Origin: Tepidicella baoligensis
Lineage (GTDB): Bacteria; Pseudomonadota; Gammaproteobacteria; Burkholderiales; Burkholderiaceae_C
Assembly: GCF_013432195.1 (NCBI RefSeq)
Contig: NZ_JACCDB010000001.1
Location: forward strand, 397,679 to 461,678
Direction of reading: 5' to 3'
Length of the DNA stretch: 64,000 bases
The position numbers were made by a program, and so were the translations under genes. Every line of letters starts with the position of its first letter. The first letter of the stretch is position 1. Of the stretch, positions 30,581-38,693 are shown one piece after another. Below the pieces are notes generated by a model. That model saw only the letters and a list, made by a program, of their open reading frames with translations. It did not search any database and had not been told where the DNA came from.

Positions 30581-31465
30581 ATGATCGCCGACGCCCCCAC
30601 CAAGCATGGCCTGGCCGCTGGCGAAGCGGGCCGCCCCGACAGCCCCGACTGGACCATTCCCCAGGGCTGGGAGCGCTACAGCGCCGAAGAGCACGCCATC
30701 TGGCGCACCCTGTACGAGCGGCAGATGCGCATGCTCCCGGGCCGGGTGTGCCAGGCGTTCGAGGCCGGCATGAAAGCCCTGCCCATCGCGCACGACCAGA
30801 TCCCGGACTTCCGCCGCCTCAGCGACGTGCTCATGAAACACACCGGCTGGCAAGTGGTGGCCGTCCCCGGCCTGGTGCCCGACGACGTGTTCTTCGAGCA
30901 CCTGGCCAACCGGCGCTTCCCGGCCGGACAGTTCATCCGCCGCGCCGACCAGCTGGACTACCTGGAAGAGCCCGACGTGTTCCACGACGTGTTCGGCCAC
31001 GTGCCCATGCTCATGCACCCGGTCATGGCCGACTTCATCCAGGCCTACGGCGAAGGCGGCCTGCGCGCCCAACGGCTGGGGCACCTGGAACAACTGGCCC
31101 GGGTGTACTGGTACACGGTCGAATTCGGTCTGGTGGAAGAAGCCAGCGCCCTGCGTCTGTACGGCGGAGGCATCGCCTCGTCCTACAGCGAAAGCCTGTT
31201 CTGCCTGGACTCACCCTCACCCAACCGCATCCGCTTCGAGCTGGAGCGCGTCATGCGCACCCGTTACCGCATCGACGATTTCCAGGAAACCTATTTCGTC
31301 TTGCGCTCGCTGGACGATTTGCTGGAACTGGCCAAGGTGGACTTTGCCCCGCTCTACGAGCGCACCGCTCAACTGCCCCCACTGGAGCCGGGCGACGTGC
31401 TCCCCACCGACGCGGTGCTGCACCGCGGTGACGGCAGTTACCACCGCGCCCGCCAGCGCGCCTGA
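30581..31465 (+). CDS. phhA: Phenylalanine 4-monooxygenase
   Basis: A 294-residue iron- and pterin-dependent hydroxylase converting L-phenylalanine to L-tyrosine. Iron ligands are His135 and His140 in FHDVFGHVP and Glu181 in WYTVEFGLVEE. The pterin-binding region includes PDVFFEHLANRRFP, and the SSYSES loop is conserved. As in other bacterial enzymes there is no N-terminal ACT regulatory domain. The ATG at 30581 immediately follows the phhB stop and is preferred over an in-frame start inside phhB at 30551. Confidence 0.96.
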   Translation: MIADAPTKHGLAAGEAGRPDSPDWTIPQGWERYSAEEHAIWRTLYERQMRMLPGRVCQAFEAGMKALPIAHDQIPDFRRLSDVLMKHTGWQVVAVPGLVPDDVFFEHLANRRFPAGQFIRRADQLDYLEEPDVFHDVFGHVPMLMHPVMADFIQAYGEGGLRAQRLGHLEQLARVYWYTVEFGLVEEASALRLYGGGIASSYSESLFCLDSPSPNRIRFELERVMRTRYRIDDFQETYFVLRSLDDLLELAKVDFAPLYERTAQLPPLEPGDVLPTDAVLHRGDGSYHRARQRA

Positions 31466-31493
31466 CGGACGGCCTGACGGTCGCCTCACACGC

Positions 31494-33068
31494 TCAGCCC
31501 CCCAGGTCCTGCCGCAGCAGCGCCTGCACCTGGGCGTCCAGGGCCGCCAGATCGCCCTCGTTGTGAAGCAACCGTGCTTCGGCCTTCTCGTCGGCAGTCA
31601 CGGGTTCCATCCAGGCGCGCTGCCGCTCCATCACCGCCAGGCCCGCATCCGAAGGGTCGCTCCCGTGCCGCTCCCGCTCGACCAGCCGCTCGGCCATGAG
31701 GGCTTGCGGCGCATGGCAAACCCACAAATGAAACGGCACCCCGGCCGTGGCCGCCAGCGTCCGCATCTGCAGCCGCTCCGCCCGGCGCAGGCTGGCGGCG
31801 TCCAGCACCACCGAGCAACCCGCCGCCCAAGCGGACTGTGCTGCCGCCATCAGCCGATCGTAGGTCTGCCGCGTCAGGTCCGCGCTGTACCAATGGGCCG
31901 CCTGCGCCGGCGTGGGGCGGGCCGTCGGTGCCACCCCCAGCAGGCGCTTGCGCTCCACGTCGGAACGCACCCGCACCACCGGCCGCCCGTGCGCGGCCAA
32001 CGCGTCGCGCAACAGGCCCGCCACGGTGGACTTGCCCGATCCGCTCACACCCATCATCAGCCACAGGCCGGGTGCCGGCGGCGGCTCCACCAGGGTCTCC
32101 AGGCAGCGCCAGTAGCGCCCGAACGCCTCGGCCCCACCACTGCCCAGCAAGGCCACATGGGCCCGCACCAGCGCGCGGTAGGCGGCGTAAGGCCGCAGGC
32201 CCCGCAACCCGTCATGGTCCCCGGTACCGTCCAGGTAGCCACTCACGAAACGCCAGGCCAACGCCGGCTCGTCGTGCGCGAACAGGTCCATGAAGGTGAA
32301 AGCGGCATCGTTGATCACGTCGATGCGGCGCAGGTCCGCATCGAACTCGATGGCGTCGAACGCCATGACCCGCCCTTGCCATTCGATCAAATTGCCCAGG
32401 TGCAAGTCGCCATGGCACTCGCGCACCCACCCTTGGGCATGCCGCGCCGCCATCCAGTCCTGCAAGCCCGAAAATTCGCCCAGCAGTCGCTCGCCAACGG
32501 CATCCACCCTGTCGGTGCTCACCGCTGCCGGGCGCCCAGGGTGCTGGCGTATGGCGTTTAGGCTGTCTCGCACCCACAGCGGGGTAGGCTTGGCAGGTGG
32601 CGCGTCGGCAGGCACAGGTGGCAGCGCTCCGTGAAAAGCCGCCACATGCGCGGCCAGGCGGTCGATCAGCCCCGGCGTCAGCTCTCCCCGCGCCCAGCGC
32701 TCGGCCAGCAGGGCCCCGGCGTCGAAACGGCGCATGCGCACCACCCAGTCCAGTGCCCGGTCGGCTCGGCTTTGCGCCAGCGCCGCCTCCGGGTCCGCCT
32801 CAAAGACGTGCCACGGCACACTCAAGGGCAACACATCCACATAGAGTTCGGGCGCCGTGCGCCGGTTGATGCGCCACTCCTCCTCGCAGAAATGCCGCCG
32901 CCGCTGCACCGTGGAAAAATCCAGGAATGAAAGCTTCAGCGGCTTCTTCACCTTGTAGGCCCACGGCCCGGCCAGCAACACGCGCGAGATGTGGGTCTCG
33001 ATCACCCGGTGAGGGGCCGGCGGCTCCTCACCCGCGGGGCCGGTGGCAGCAGCTTCAGTGCGGTTCAT
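31494..33068 (-). CDS. Bifunctional aminoglycoside-phosphotransferase-like/P-loop kinase protein
   Basis: A 524-residue two-domain protein. The N-terminal half (about 20-320) is a protein-kinase-like APH fold with invariant Lys in AYKVKKPLKL, the catalytic HGDLHLGNLI and the metal-binding Asp in VMAFDAIEFD. The C-terminal half (about 335-510) is a small P-loop kinase with GVSGSGKST and the later R/D-rich lid. This architecture is conserved in many proteobacteria, but its substrate is not established; resistance to aminoglycosides should not be assumed. It starts just upstream (leftward) of tRNA-Asn, 25 bases from the tRNA 5' end. Confidence 0.88.
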   Translation of the reverse strand: MNRTEAAATGPAGEEPPAPHRVIETHISRVLLAGPWAYKVKKPLKLSFLDFSTVQRRRHFCEEEWRINRRTAPELYVDVLPLSVPWHVFEADPEAALAQSRADRALDWVVRMRRFDAGALLAERWARGELTPGLIDRLAAHVAAFHGALPPVPADAPPAKPTPLWVRDSLNAIRQHPGRPAAVSTDRVDAVGERLLGEFSGLQDWMAARHAQGWVRECHGDLHLGNLIEWQGRVMAFDAIEFDADLRRIDVINDAAFTFMDLFAHDEPALAWRFVSGYLDGTGDHDGLRGLRPYAAYRALVRAHVALLGSGGAEAFGRYWRCLETLVEPPPAPGLWLMMGVSGSGKSTVAGLLRDALAAHGRPVVRVRSDVERKRLLGVAPTARPTPAQAAHWYSADLTRQTYDRLMAAAQSAWAAGCSVVLDAASLRRAERLQMRTLAATAGVPFHLWVCHAPQALMAERLVERERHGSDPSDAGLAVMERQRAWMEPVTADEKAEARLLHNEGDLAALDAQVQALLRQDLGG

Positions 33069-33083
33069 GTTCCATGCTAGAAT
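33054..33083 (+). promoter_or_regulatory. tRNA-Asn promoter with extended -10
   Basis: TGCTAGAAT (33075-33083) is an extended -10 element 10 bases before the tRNA 5' end. A weak -35-like TTCAGT (33054-33059) lies 18 bases upstream of the -10 hexamer. The promoter overlaps the start of the divergent APH-like gene. Confidence 0.4.
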
Positions 33084-33093
33084 AGCAGCTTAT

Positions 33094-33169
33094 TCCCCGA
33101 TAGCTCAGTCGGTAGAGCGCCGGACTGTTAATCCGTAGGTCCCTGGTTCGAGCCCAGGTCGGGGAGCCA
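33094..33169 (+). tRNA. tRNA-Asn (anticodon GTT)
   Basis: A 76-nt tRNA with a 7-bp acceptor stem (TCCCCGA with TCGGGGA), D arm GCTC-AGTCGGTA-GAGC, anticodon stem CCGGA/TCCGT with loop CTGTTAA (anticodon GTT at 33127-33129), T arm CCTGG-TTCGAGC-CCAGG, discriminator G and encoded CCA (33167-33169). Followed by a terminator at 33187-33208. Downstream sequence up to 35.9 kb has the marks of an integrated island, and tRNA 3' ends are common integration sites. Confidence 0.97.
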
Positions 33170-33186
33170 AATAAATCAAGCACTGA

Positions 33187-33208
33187 GTCCACTTTTGTGG
33201 GCTTTTTG
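33187..33208 (+). terminator. Terminator after tRNA-Asn
   Basis: GTCCAC (33187-33192) pairs with GTGGGC (33197-33202), including one T-G wobble, across a TTTT loop, and is followed by five T residues. Confidence 0.7.
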
Positions 33209-33687
33209 CTTTTCCGGGTGTTCTACAAAAGCGCTTGTGCCACCACTTCAAGCCTTTTGTAATACCACTTTCTCTCAAGACGAGGGTCCGCGCGCGGCGA
33301 ACCCGGGGTCTTGTGCACTGTGGCGTGAATCAAACACCCAGCTCACACGCAGGCCATCCCGAGCCTGTGTCTGGCCGCTGGATGATTCAGCGGAACTGCT
33401 CGGGGTCAGGAGTCCTCGGGGGGGCGATGCCTTCAACTCCGCAAACTTGGCAGACATGGTGGGGTTGCCTTTGGTCAGCTTCTTGATGTCACGTCCTGGG
33501 CCTTGTCGTTGGCCAGGCGCAGGTTGCGGTCGGCGCCCAGCAAGGCGTCTTTGGTCTTCTGCGGTGGAAGGCGTCCGCAATGATTGAAACCGCTCATCGC
33601 TCAACGGCGCCTTCCCGGCGGCAGGATTTGCGCGTGCTGAAGTGGCTACGCCACCTCGGTCATTGCGAGGTTTTGAACGAGCCCACA
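33209..33687. other. Gene-free, degenerate sequence at the left side of the island scar
   Basis: No intact gene is visible in these 479 bases. On the minus strand, two fragments with normal coding character can be read in different frames: about 33558-33475 gives KTKDALLGADRNLRLANDKA, and a frame-shifted continuation to about 33429 gives LTKGNPTMSAKFAELKA. They look like the remains of one inactivated gene, but I do not recognise the family. The stretch lies between tRNA-Asn and the AbiEii-type toxin gene, where integration and deletion debris is expected. Confidence 0.5.
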
Positions 33688-34713
33688 TCAGGCAAACCGC
33701 TGCTGAATCTGCCCTTCAAGGATGCTCAGCTTCTCGACGATCGAGTCAAACGCAAAGGCATCTCCATAGAACATCTGGGCTGACAGCATGGCTTGGTAGT
33801 CACGGCGCAAGGCCTCCAGCAGGGTGCTGTCCGGCACCAGCCGCAGACCGCCCTGAAGACAACGCTCGTAATGGCTGAAACTGCTTCGGTAAAACGTTTC
33901 CTTGATGCGCAACACATCGGCCAACAGGCTCGCATCCTCCAAGGCTGTGCGTCCCACCTCGTGGTCCGCCAACTTGGCCAAGTCGTACCAATGCCGTGAC
34001 AGCCTCTGCGCACTCGGCCTCAAGGCTGGCCGGTGGCATTCGACATGCATCAGGGTAGCCTTTTCCCAGAACGTGCGCACCGCCGACAAGACGTTGACCT
34101 CGGCCACAGGCAGCCCCAAGGCTGGCACATGCTCGGCAATGTCTGGCACGACAGATACCGTGTTTTGCGGCAGCGTAGAGTTCCGCCCCCCAAACTCGAT
34201 CAAGATGCTGGGCTTCAGATAGCTGTCGGCGTTTTCGACGGCGCTGGGGTAGTACACCCAAAGCTGCTCGCCATCAGCTCCCATCTCCAGCTTCACAGTC
34301 TGATCGGGCAATGCTCTGGACAGTTGCGCACGCAACGCAGGCACCAACTCTTCGACCAGATGCGTCGTCAAGGCCGCCTTCAGCGCTTCGGACAAACGGC
34401 TGCGCTGGCTGTTGCTGGTCAATGTTTCCAGTGCAGGCACATCGGGCAGCAGGCTGCGGTAGTCCACCGTCACGTCAATGTCTTCCGAAAACCGCTCGAT
34501 GGCCCGGTACACCTTGGACAGGGATGTCCCCCCCTTGAAGGCCATGGGTTTGCAGCAAGGCAAGCGGAACAAGGCGTCCAGCACCAAGCACAGCCAGATG
34601 TCCTTTTCCAGGATCTCGGCTCGCCGCCCCATGACTGTCGCCAGGCTCTGCAGCAGCTCTGCCTGATCCCGAACGTCGAGGCCAAAGTAGTGTTCTTGGT
34701 GACGCTCAGCCAT
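33688..34713 (-). CDS. AbiEii/AbiGii-type nucleotidyltransferase toxin
   Basis: A 341-residue protein of the nucleotidyltransferase AbiEii/AbiGii toxin family. Motif I is KGGTSLSKVY (residues 60-69) and the metal-binding SEDIDVTV follows (76-83), as in AbiEii; later blocks include ILIEFGGRN and RHWYDLAKLADHE. AbiE-type systems are type IV toxin-antitoxin modules that can abort phage infection. AbiEii-like enzymes and relatives such as MenT add nucleotides to RNA, including tRNA. Its ATG overlaps the upstream antitoxin stop by 8 bases, the expected coupling. It appears full length and intact inside an otherwise decayed island. Confidence 0.9.
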   Translation of the reverse strand: MAERHQEHYFGLDVRDQAELLQSLATVMGRRAEILEKDIWLCLVLDALFRLPCCKPMAFKGGTSLSKVYRAIERFSEDIDVTVDYRSLLPDVPALETLTSNSQRSRLSEALKAALTTHLVEELVPALRAQLSRALPDQTVKLEMGADGEQLWVYYPSAVENADSYLKPSILIEFGGRNSTLPQNTVSVVPDIAEHVPALGLPVAEVNVLSAVRTFWEKATLMHVECHRPALRPSAQRLSRHWYDLAKLADHEVGRTALEDASLLADVLRIKETFYRSSFSHYERCLQGGLRLVPDSTLLEALRRDYQAMLSAQMFYGDAFAFDSIVEKLSILEGQIQQRFA

Positions 34714-35317
34714 GAACGGTCACCCCTTCCTCGTAACGGAGCAACGCATCAACCATCCAGCCCGGCATGGCCGATTTTGCCTGCCGCAAGGCCTCGAACT
34801 CCGCCTTGGGCAACTTGCGAGCCATGTGGGCAAAGGTGTCTGGCGTGACTTGTCCGCGCCCGAGGTACCACAGTGCCGACAGGGCCTGGCCAGCAGGCCG
34901 TCCAGCCAGCACCAGTTTGCGTGCTGCCACATGCTGCAGCCGCACTTGCAACTTGCCCAGACGCACGTTGTGCGACGAACCCGTGGTGCAGAACACCGGC
35001 TGGGCCGGTACTTGCGTGCTCAGGCCGAAGCGACGCGCCGCTTCCGCTCCATGCACTTCGATGGACGCGCCCTCCGCTGCCGCCACGGCCTGAGCCACGG
35101 CTTCGGGCGCAGGCATGCTGACCAAACCAAAGCGGTTGCGCTGAGGCACCATATAAAGGCCACGACCGATCCGCTCCAGCACCCCCGCCTTGGTCAGACG
35201 CGACAGCGCCTGGTCGATCGACGCACGCGGCCCCATGCCCGCCAATAAGGCGGGCGTGAACGGCTGCCCGGCAGGCAGCTGTGCGAGGCGCTCGCGAATG
35301 GATTGGGTGATGCTCAT
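34706..35317 (-). CDS. AbiEi-like antitoxin (DUF6088 family)
   Basis: A 203-residue protein upstream of and overlapping the AbiEii-type toxin gene. Residues 1-60 form a winged helix (SITQSIRERLAQL, ASIDQALSRLTKAGVLERIGRGLYMVPQ); the rest is the DUF6088/AbiEi-like C-terminal domain (EVHGAEAARRFGLSTQVPAQPVF, RKLVLAGRPAGQALSALWYLGRG). AbiEi-type antitoxins repress their own promoter through the winged helix and neutralise the toxin. The short upstream gap (35318-35368) contains TATCAAAATATCTGAC-like AT-rich DNA suited to an operator. Confidence 0.87.
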   Translation of the reverse strand: MSITQSIRERLAQLPAGQPFTPALLAGMGPRASIDQALSRLTKAGVLERIGRGLYMVPQRNRFGLVSMPAPEAVAQAVAAAEGASIEVHGAEAARRFGLSTQVPAQPVFCTTGSSHNVRLGKLQVRLQHVAARKLVLAGRPAGQALSALWYLGRGQVTPDTFAHMARKLPKAEFEALRQAKSAMPGWMVDALLRYEEGVTVHG

Positions 35318-35368
35318 GGTGGCTCGCTGATGTCAGAAAATTTATCAAAATATCTGACAATTAGCAAC

Positions 35369-35885
35369 TCAGTCCTCAGTACCCAGCCCCACCAATCCCT
35401 TGCAGGGCCCATTGACTTTCAGTGCGATGGTCTGCGACAGTCGATGGCCCAGTTCGCGGCGCGCTTTGTCTATGGCTTCATGCACGTAAGCATGCGCGTG
35501 GCGCGCTTCTTGCCTTTCTACGAAGTATTCGTAAAGGTTGTAGTGCTCGTCCTGGACGCCGCCAATCCCGTGGCTGAACAGGTGCGCCCTGACCTTGTCG
35601 TCAACCTTTTTGCTGGTCAAGTAGGTTTCAAAGGTGCGTCGAATGTCTCGCACGTCGAAGTCCCTTTTGATGACACCGCGCGTCAACATTTCGAGTTTGA
35701 TGGACAGCACCTTGCGCCCGCTGGTCGTGAACAGGTAGGGGGTGTCGTGCTCTTGCCGTATGCCCCGCAATCTTGATCAAGCCTTTGGCAGGCCCTTCCA
35801 AAGGCACCAAGTGCGCGCGCCTGGGTTCTTTTGCCTTTAGAGGGCCCCACAACATCACGGACTCGCGATCCTCAGGCTGCGCCGC
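35369..35885 (-). pseudogene. Tyrosine recombinase (integrase), C-terminal remnant with frameshift
   Basis: On the minus strand, sequence from about 35885 reads EDRESVMLWGPLKAKEPRRA and HLVPLEGPAKGLIK. One extra base at about 35770 then moves the reading into the frame LRGIRQEHDTPYLFTTSG and DFDVRDIRRTFETYL. Catalytic elements of a tyrosine recombinase are visible: the beta-hairpin before the active site, the Arg of RDIRRT (the usual preceding His is Arg here), His in LFSHGIGG, and the nucleophile Tyr in EHYNLYEY. The N-terminal two-thirds is missing: the frame begins right after the stop of the Bug-receptor gene at 35889, marking the deletion or recombination junction. It is not functional as it stands. 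Confidence 0.8.
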
Positions 35886-35888
35886 CCC

Positions 35889-36878
35889 TTATTCAGGTTC
35901 GATACCGGCGGCTTTGACCACCCGACCCCACTTGGCGGCTTCCTCGGCCTGAAACTTGGCCAGGCCTTCCGGCGTGGTGGGGAACGGCTCCCCACTGGTC
36001 GCGGTGAAGAATTGCTGCACACCCGGGCTCTTCAGGGCGTTGTGCAACAGGCCGTTCAGGCGCTGCACCACAGGTGCCGGTGTACCGCCAGGCGCATAGG
36101 CTGCAAACCAGTATTCCATTTCGTAACCCGGGACACCGGCTTCTGCGATGGTGGGCACACTCGGCAGGGCCGTCATGCGCACGGCAGTGGTGACACCCAG
36201 GGCGCGGAGGTTACCCGCCGTCACCTGCGGCACCCCCGTGGAGGTATCGGTGAACATCATCGTGACCTGACCACCGAGCAAATCGCTCACCCCCATCGGG
36301 TTGCTGCGGTACGGCACGTGCAACAACTTCAGGTTGGCCATCTGCTGGAACAGTTCACCAGCCACACGGCTCGACGCGCTTCCACTGGCAAACGACAACT
36401 TGCCCGGTGCTTGACGGGCTGCCGCGAGCACGTCTGCCACGGTCTGATAAGGTGAGTCCGATTTCACCACCATCACCATGCCCCCCTTGCCCAGACCGGT
36501 GATGGGCGCGAAGTCCTTCACGGGATCGTAGGCAATACGCTTGAACAGGTGCTCGTTCGCCGCGTGCGTGGTGTTGGTCGCGATGATGACGGTGTAGCCA
36601 TCCGCCGGGGCGCGCGCCACCTGCTGGGCGGCGATCATCCCACTGGCCCCGGCCTTGTTGTCGATCACCACCGGCTGACCGGTTTGCTCCGTCACCGATT
36701 GAGCCAGGGCACGGGCCAGCGTGTCTGTCGCGCTGCCAGCGGCAAACGGCACCACAAACGTGATGGGCTTCGTAGGGAACGTCGCCGACTGCGCCCAGGC
36801 CAGCGGGGCCATCATCAAGGCCACGGCACCCAGCAGGGCGTGGCGGCGGTGCAGTCGGGGAGGTGTCGGGAATTTCAT
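35889..36878 (-). CDS. Bug/tripartite tricarboxylate transporter family substrate-binding protein
   Basis: A 329-residue periplasmic receptor. The signal peptide (about 1-31) ends LAWAQS. The mature protein follows the Bug/TctC pattern: ITFVVPFAAGSATDTLARALAQ, VVIDNKAGASGMIAAQQVARAPADGYT, the VPYRSN motif, and MFTDTSTGVPQV. Such proteins bind carboxylates or aromatic and terpenoid acids with high affinity. No TctA/TctB membrane genes are adjacent, as is common for the expanded Bug family in Burkholderiales. An AAGGAG ribosome-binding site selects the ATG at 36878. It is the last gene of a leftward operon with the AtuA-like genes, suggesting that it binds their substrate. Confidence 0.93.
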   Translation of the reverse strand: MKFPTPPRLHRRHALLGAVALMMAPLAWAQSATFPTKPITFVVPFAAGSATDTLARALAQSVTEQTGQPVVIDNKAGASGMIAAQQVARAPADGYTVIIATNTTHAANEHLFKRIAYDPVKDFAPITGLGKGGMVMVVKSDSPYQTVADVLAAARQAPGKLSFASGSASSRVAGELFQQMANLKLLHVPYRSNPMGVSDLLGGQVTMMFTDTSTGVPQVTAGNLRALGVTTAVRMTALPSVPTIAEAGVPGYEMEYWFAAYAPGGTPAPVVQRLNGLLHNALKSPGVQQFFTATSGEPFPTTPEGLAKFQAEEAAKWGRVVKAAGIEPE

Positions 36879-36912
36879 GGCTGGTGTCTCCTTGCGGTTG
36901 AAAAAACGAAGA

Positions 36913-37260
36913 TTACGTGACAGGGCCACGCAAGAGGGGTATCAAATGGCGGGGCACAACCATTGACACCATCAACAGGTGAAACGACAGCGCCTTGCCA
37001 TGGCTGTCCAGGTTGAGGGAATCATTCACCCCACCATCGAGCACATCGTCCAACACGAAATTGAATGCGCCCAGTCGTGGCAGGTCATAGCGCACCACGG
37101 CCCGGGGGCGTCGAAAAGCAAAATGGGCTTGCACCCGATCGGCCGTAAGCTGTTCGGCAATCAGCGGGTAGAACGCCTGATCCCACGCAATCACGCTGAT
37201 GTTGGAGCGGTTGCCCTTGTCGCCCGTGCGCCCATGGGCCAACCGCCAAAGCTCCACCAT
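36913..37260 (-). CDS. AtuA-associated small protein (AtuA C-terminal-domain-like)
   Basis: A 115-residue protein matching the domain that forms the C-terminus of some AtuA proteins and is separate in others. The conserved core is LWRLAHGRTGDKGNRSNISVIAWD, followed by DRVQAHFAF and a LPRLGAFNFVLDDVLDGG-type end. The ATG at 37260 fits the family's N-terminus and leaves four bases after the AtuA-like stop; an alternative ATG at 37278 would overlap that gene by 14 bases. Its molecular function is unknown; it always accompanies AtuA-like proteins. Confidence 0.82.
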   Translation of the reverse strand: MVELWRLAHGRTGDKGNRSNISVIAWDQAFYPLIAEQLTADRVQAHFAFRRPRAVVRYDLPRLGAFNFVLDDVLDGGVNDSLNLDSHGKALSFHLLMVSMVVPRHLIPLLRGPVT

Positions 37261-37264
37261 GACT

Positions 37265-38629
37265 TCAGACACTCTCATCCTCCATCCAGACGTGACGGGT
37301 CGTAATCAATTCTCGGGGTAGATAGCAAGAGACCATACCCAGGGTCGGGCTCAGGCGGGTGCGAACCCCACCTCCGCCGGCCGGTCCACAGGTATACAGC
37401 GCGGTCACTTCGCGCAAGAGCCTCTGCGCGAGAGCAGGGTTGTCGTCACGCAAGGCCAGGCGCAAACGCACATCGGTGGCGTGCTGCGCTTCGGTCGCCG
37501 CCATGAGCACACCTTCATCGTCGGCAAGCACACTGCACACCCCGATCAGGTCGGCGCGCAGCCGCACCCCCGCCCCCATCCGCTGCCGCACCACGTTGGC
37601 TGCCAGCCGGGCCCGCTCTTCGGCCCGCACACCGGCGTACGAGATTTCGGCCTCGGCCAGCCATCCCGAGGCAAAGCACAAATTGACCTTCAGGGTCTCG
37701 GGTCTGGGGTGACCGCGCACGCCGCGCACCCGCACTCGGTCCGGACCCAGTTCCTCCAGTTCCACCTGGGTGATATCGGCCACCACGTCGGGCGTGAGGT
37801 AGGCACTCGGGTCGTGTACCTCATACAGCAACTGCTCCGTCACGGTGTGCCGGTCGATCACCCCGCCGCTGCCCATCGGCTTGCCAATGATGCAACTGCC
37901 GTCGTCGAACAACTGTGCCACCGGGTAACCCAATCGGGCCAAGTCGGGCACCTCCTTGACACCGGGATCGGCATAGTAACCACCGCTCACCTGGGCGCCG
38001 CACTCCAGCAGATGCCCAGCCATGGTGGCGCCAGCGAGACGATCCCAGTCGTCGCACCGCCAGCCGAAGTGGGCCCATGCCGGTCCCAGCACCAGCGCCG
38101 GATCGGCCACGCGGCCCGCCACCACGATGTCCGCCCCGGCCTTCAACGCATCGGCTATCGACGCCGCGCCGATGTAGGCGTTGGCGCTTACCAGTTGCCG
38201 ATCGTTCAGGGCGCCTGCGCTGGCTTGCTGCAGAGCGCCTGCCCACTGCGGCCCGCTCACGTCATCCCCTTCTACCACCGCCACCCGGGGCCTGCGCAAC
38301 CCGAGTTCCCGGGCCAGTTGCAGGATACGACGCGCAGCCCCCACAGGATGGGCTGCGCCAAAGTTGCCCACAATGCGTATGCCATGCGCCAGACAGGGAC
38401 GCAAGACGGGGCGTAGCAGTTCATCGAGCAGGGGCTCGTACCCGCCACTGGGGTCTTGGCGCCGCGCCAGCTGGGCAAGCGCCAACGTGCGTTCGGCCAG
38501 GGTTTCGAAAATGAGCACCGAAGTGCCCCCCAACCGGACCAGCTCCTCGACCACCGGAAGGGCTGCGTCCACACGATCGCCAGAAAATCCCGCGCCTGAA
38601 CCAATGAACAAAGAGGGTGTGCCAGACAT
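37265..38629 (-). CDS. AtuA-like acyclic terpene utilisation family protein (DUF1446)
   Basis: A 454-residue protein of the DUF1446/AtuA family, with FIGSGAGFSGDRVDAALPVVEEL at the start and GGTSVLIFETLAERTL, IVVAGRVADPALVLGPAWAHFGW, HLLECGAQVSGGYY and GSGGVIDRHTVTEQLLYEVHDP. AtuA is the first gene of the Pseudomonas citronellol/geraniol degradation cluster, but its reaction is not known and the family is also found in clusters for other branched acids. Here it heads an operon with its small partner and a Bug receptor, divergent from a LysR regulator. No acyl-CoA carboxylase or dehydrogenase genes of the atu pathway are present, so the substrate stays open. Confidence 0.87.
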   Translation of the reverse strand: MSGTPSLFIGSGAGFSGDRVDAALPVVEELVRLGGTSVLIFETLAERTLALAQLARRQDPSGGYEPLLDELLRPVLRPCLAHGIRIVGNFGAAHPVGAARRILQLARELGLRRPRVAVVEGDDVSGPQWAGALQQASAGALNDRQLVSANAYIGAASIADALKAGADIVVAGRVADPALVLGPAWAHFGWRCDDWDRLAGATMAGHLLECGAQVSGGYYADPGVKEVPDLARLGYPVAQLFDDGSCIIGKPMGSGGVIDRHTVTEQLLYEVHDPSAYLTPDVVADITQVELEELGPDRVRVRGVRGHPRPETLKVNLCFASGWLAEAEISYAGVRAEERARLAANVVRQRMGAGVRLRADLIGVCSVLADDEGVLMAATEAQHATDVRLRLALRDDNPALAQRLLREVTALYTCGPAGGGGVRTRLSPTLGMVSCYLPRELITTRHVWMEDESV

Positions 38630-38655
38630 GCACTCGACTCTAGAGGCTCATCACT

Positions 38656-38681
38656 TATCTGTGAAGCCTGAATTTCAGATA
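38656..38681. promoter_or_regulatory. Candidate LysR-type operator
   Basis: TATCTG (38656-38661) and CAGATA (38676-38681) are exact inverted repeats 14 bases apart, in the 64-base gap between the AtuA-like and LysR starts and 12 bases before the LysR ATG. This arrangement is typical of LysR-type autoregulatory sites. Confidence 0.5.
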
Positions 38682-38693
38682 TATTGATCTATC

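Noticed and set aside
31494-33068. Aminoglycoside resistance gene
   Set aside because: The kinase half has the APH fold, but the fusion to a P-loop kinase is a widespread chromosomal family with no demonstrated link to resistance.
33195-33587. Plus-strand frames in the degenerate stretch after tRNA-Asn
   Set aside because: They start in the tRNA terminator, have no recognisable domains and run antisense to the better coding debris on the minus strand.
33150-35900. A second copy of the tRNA-Asn 3' end marking attR
   Set aside because: I looked for the GGTTCGAGCCCAGG region again up to the Bug-receptor gene and did not see it; the far boundary is placed only by the integrase remnant.
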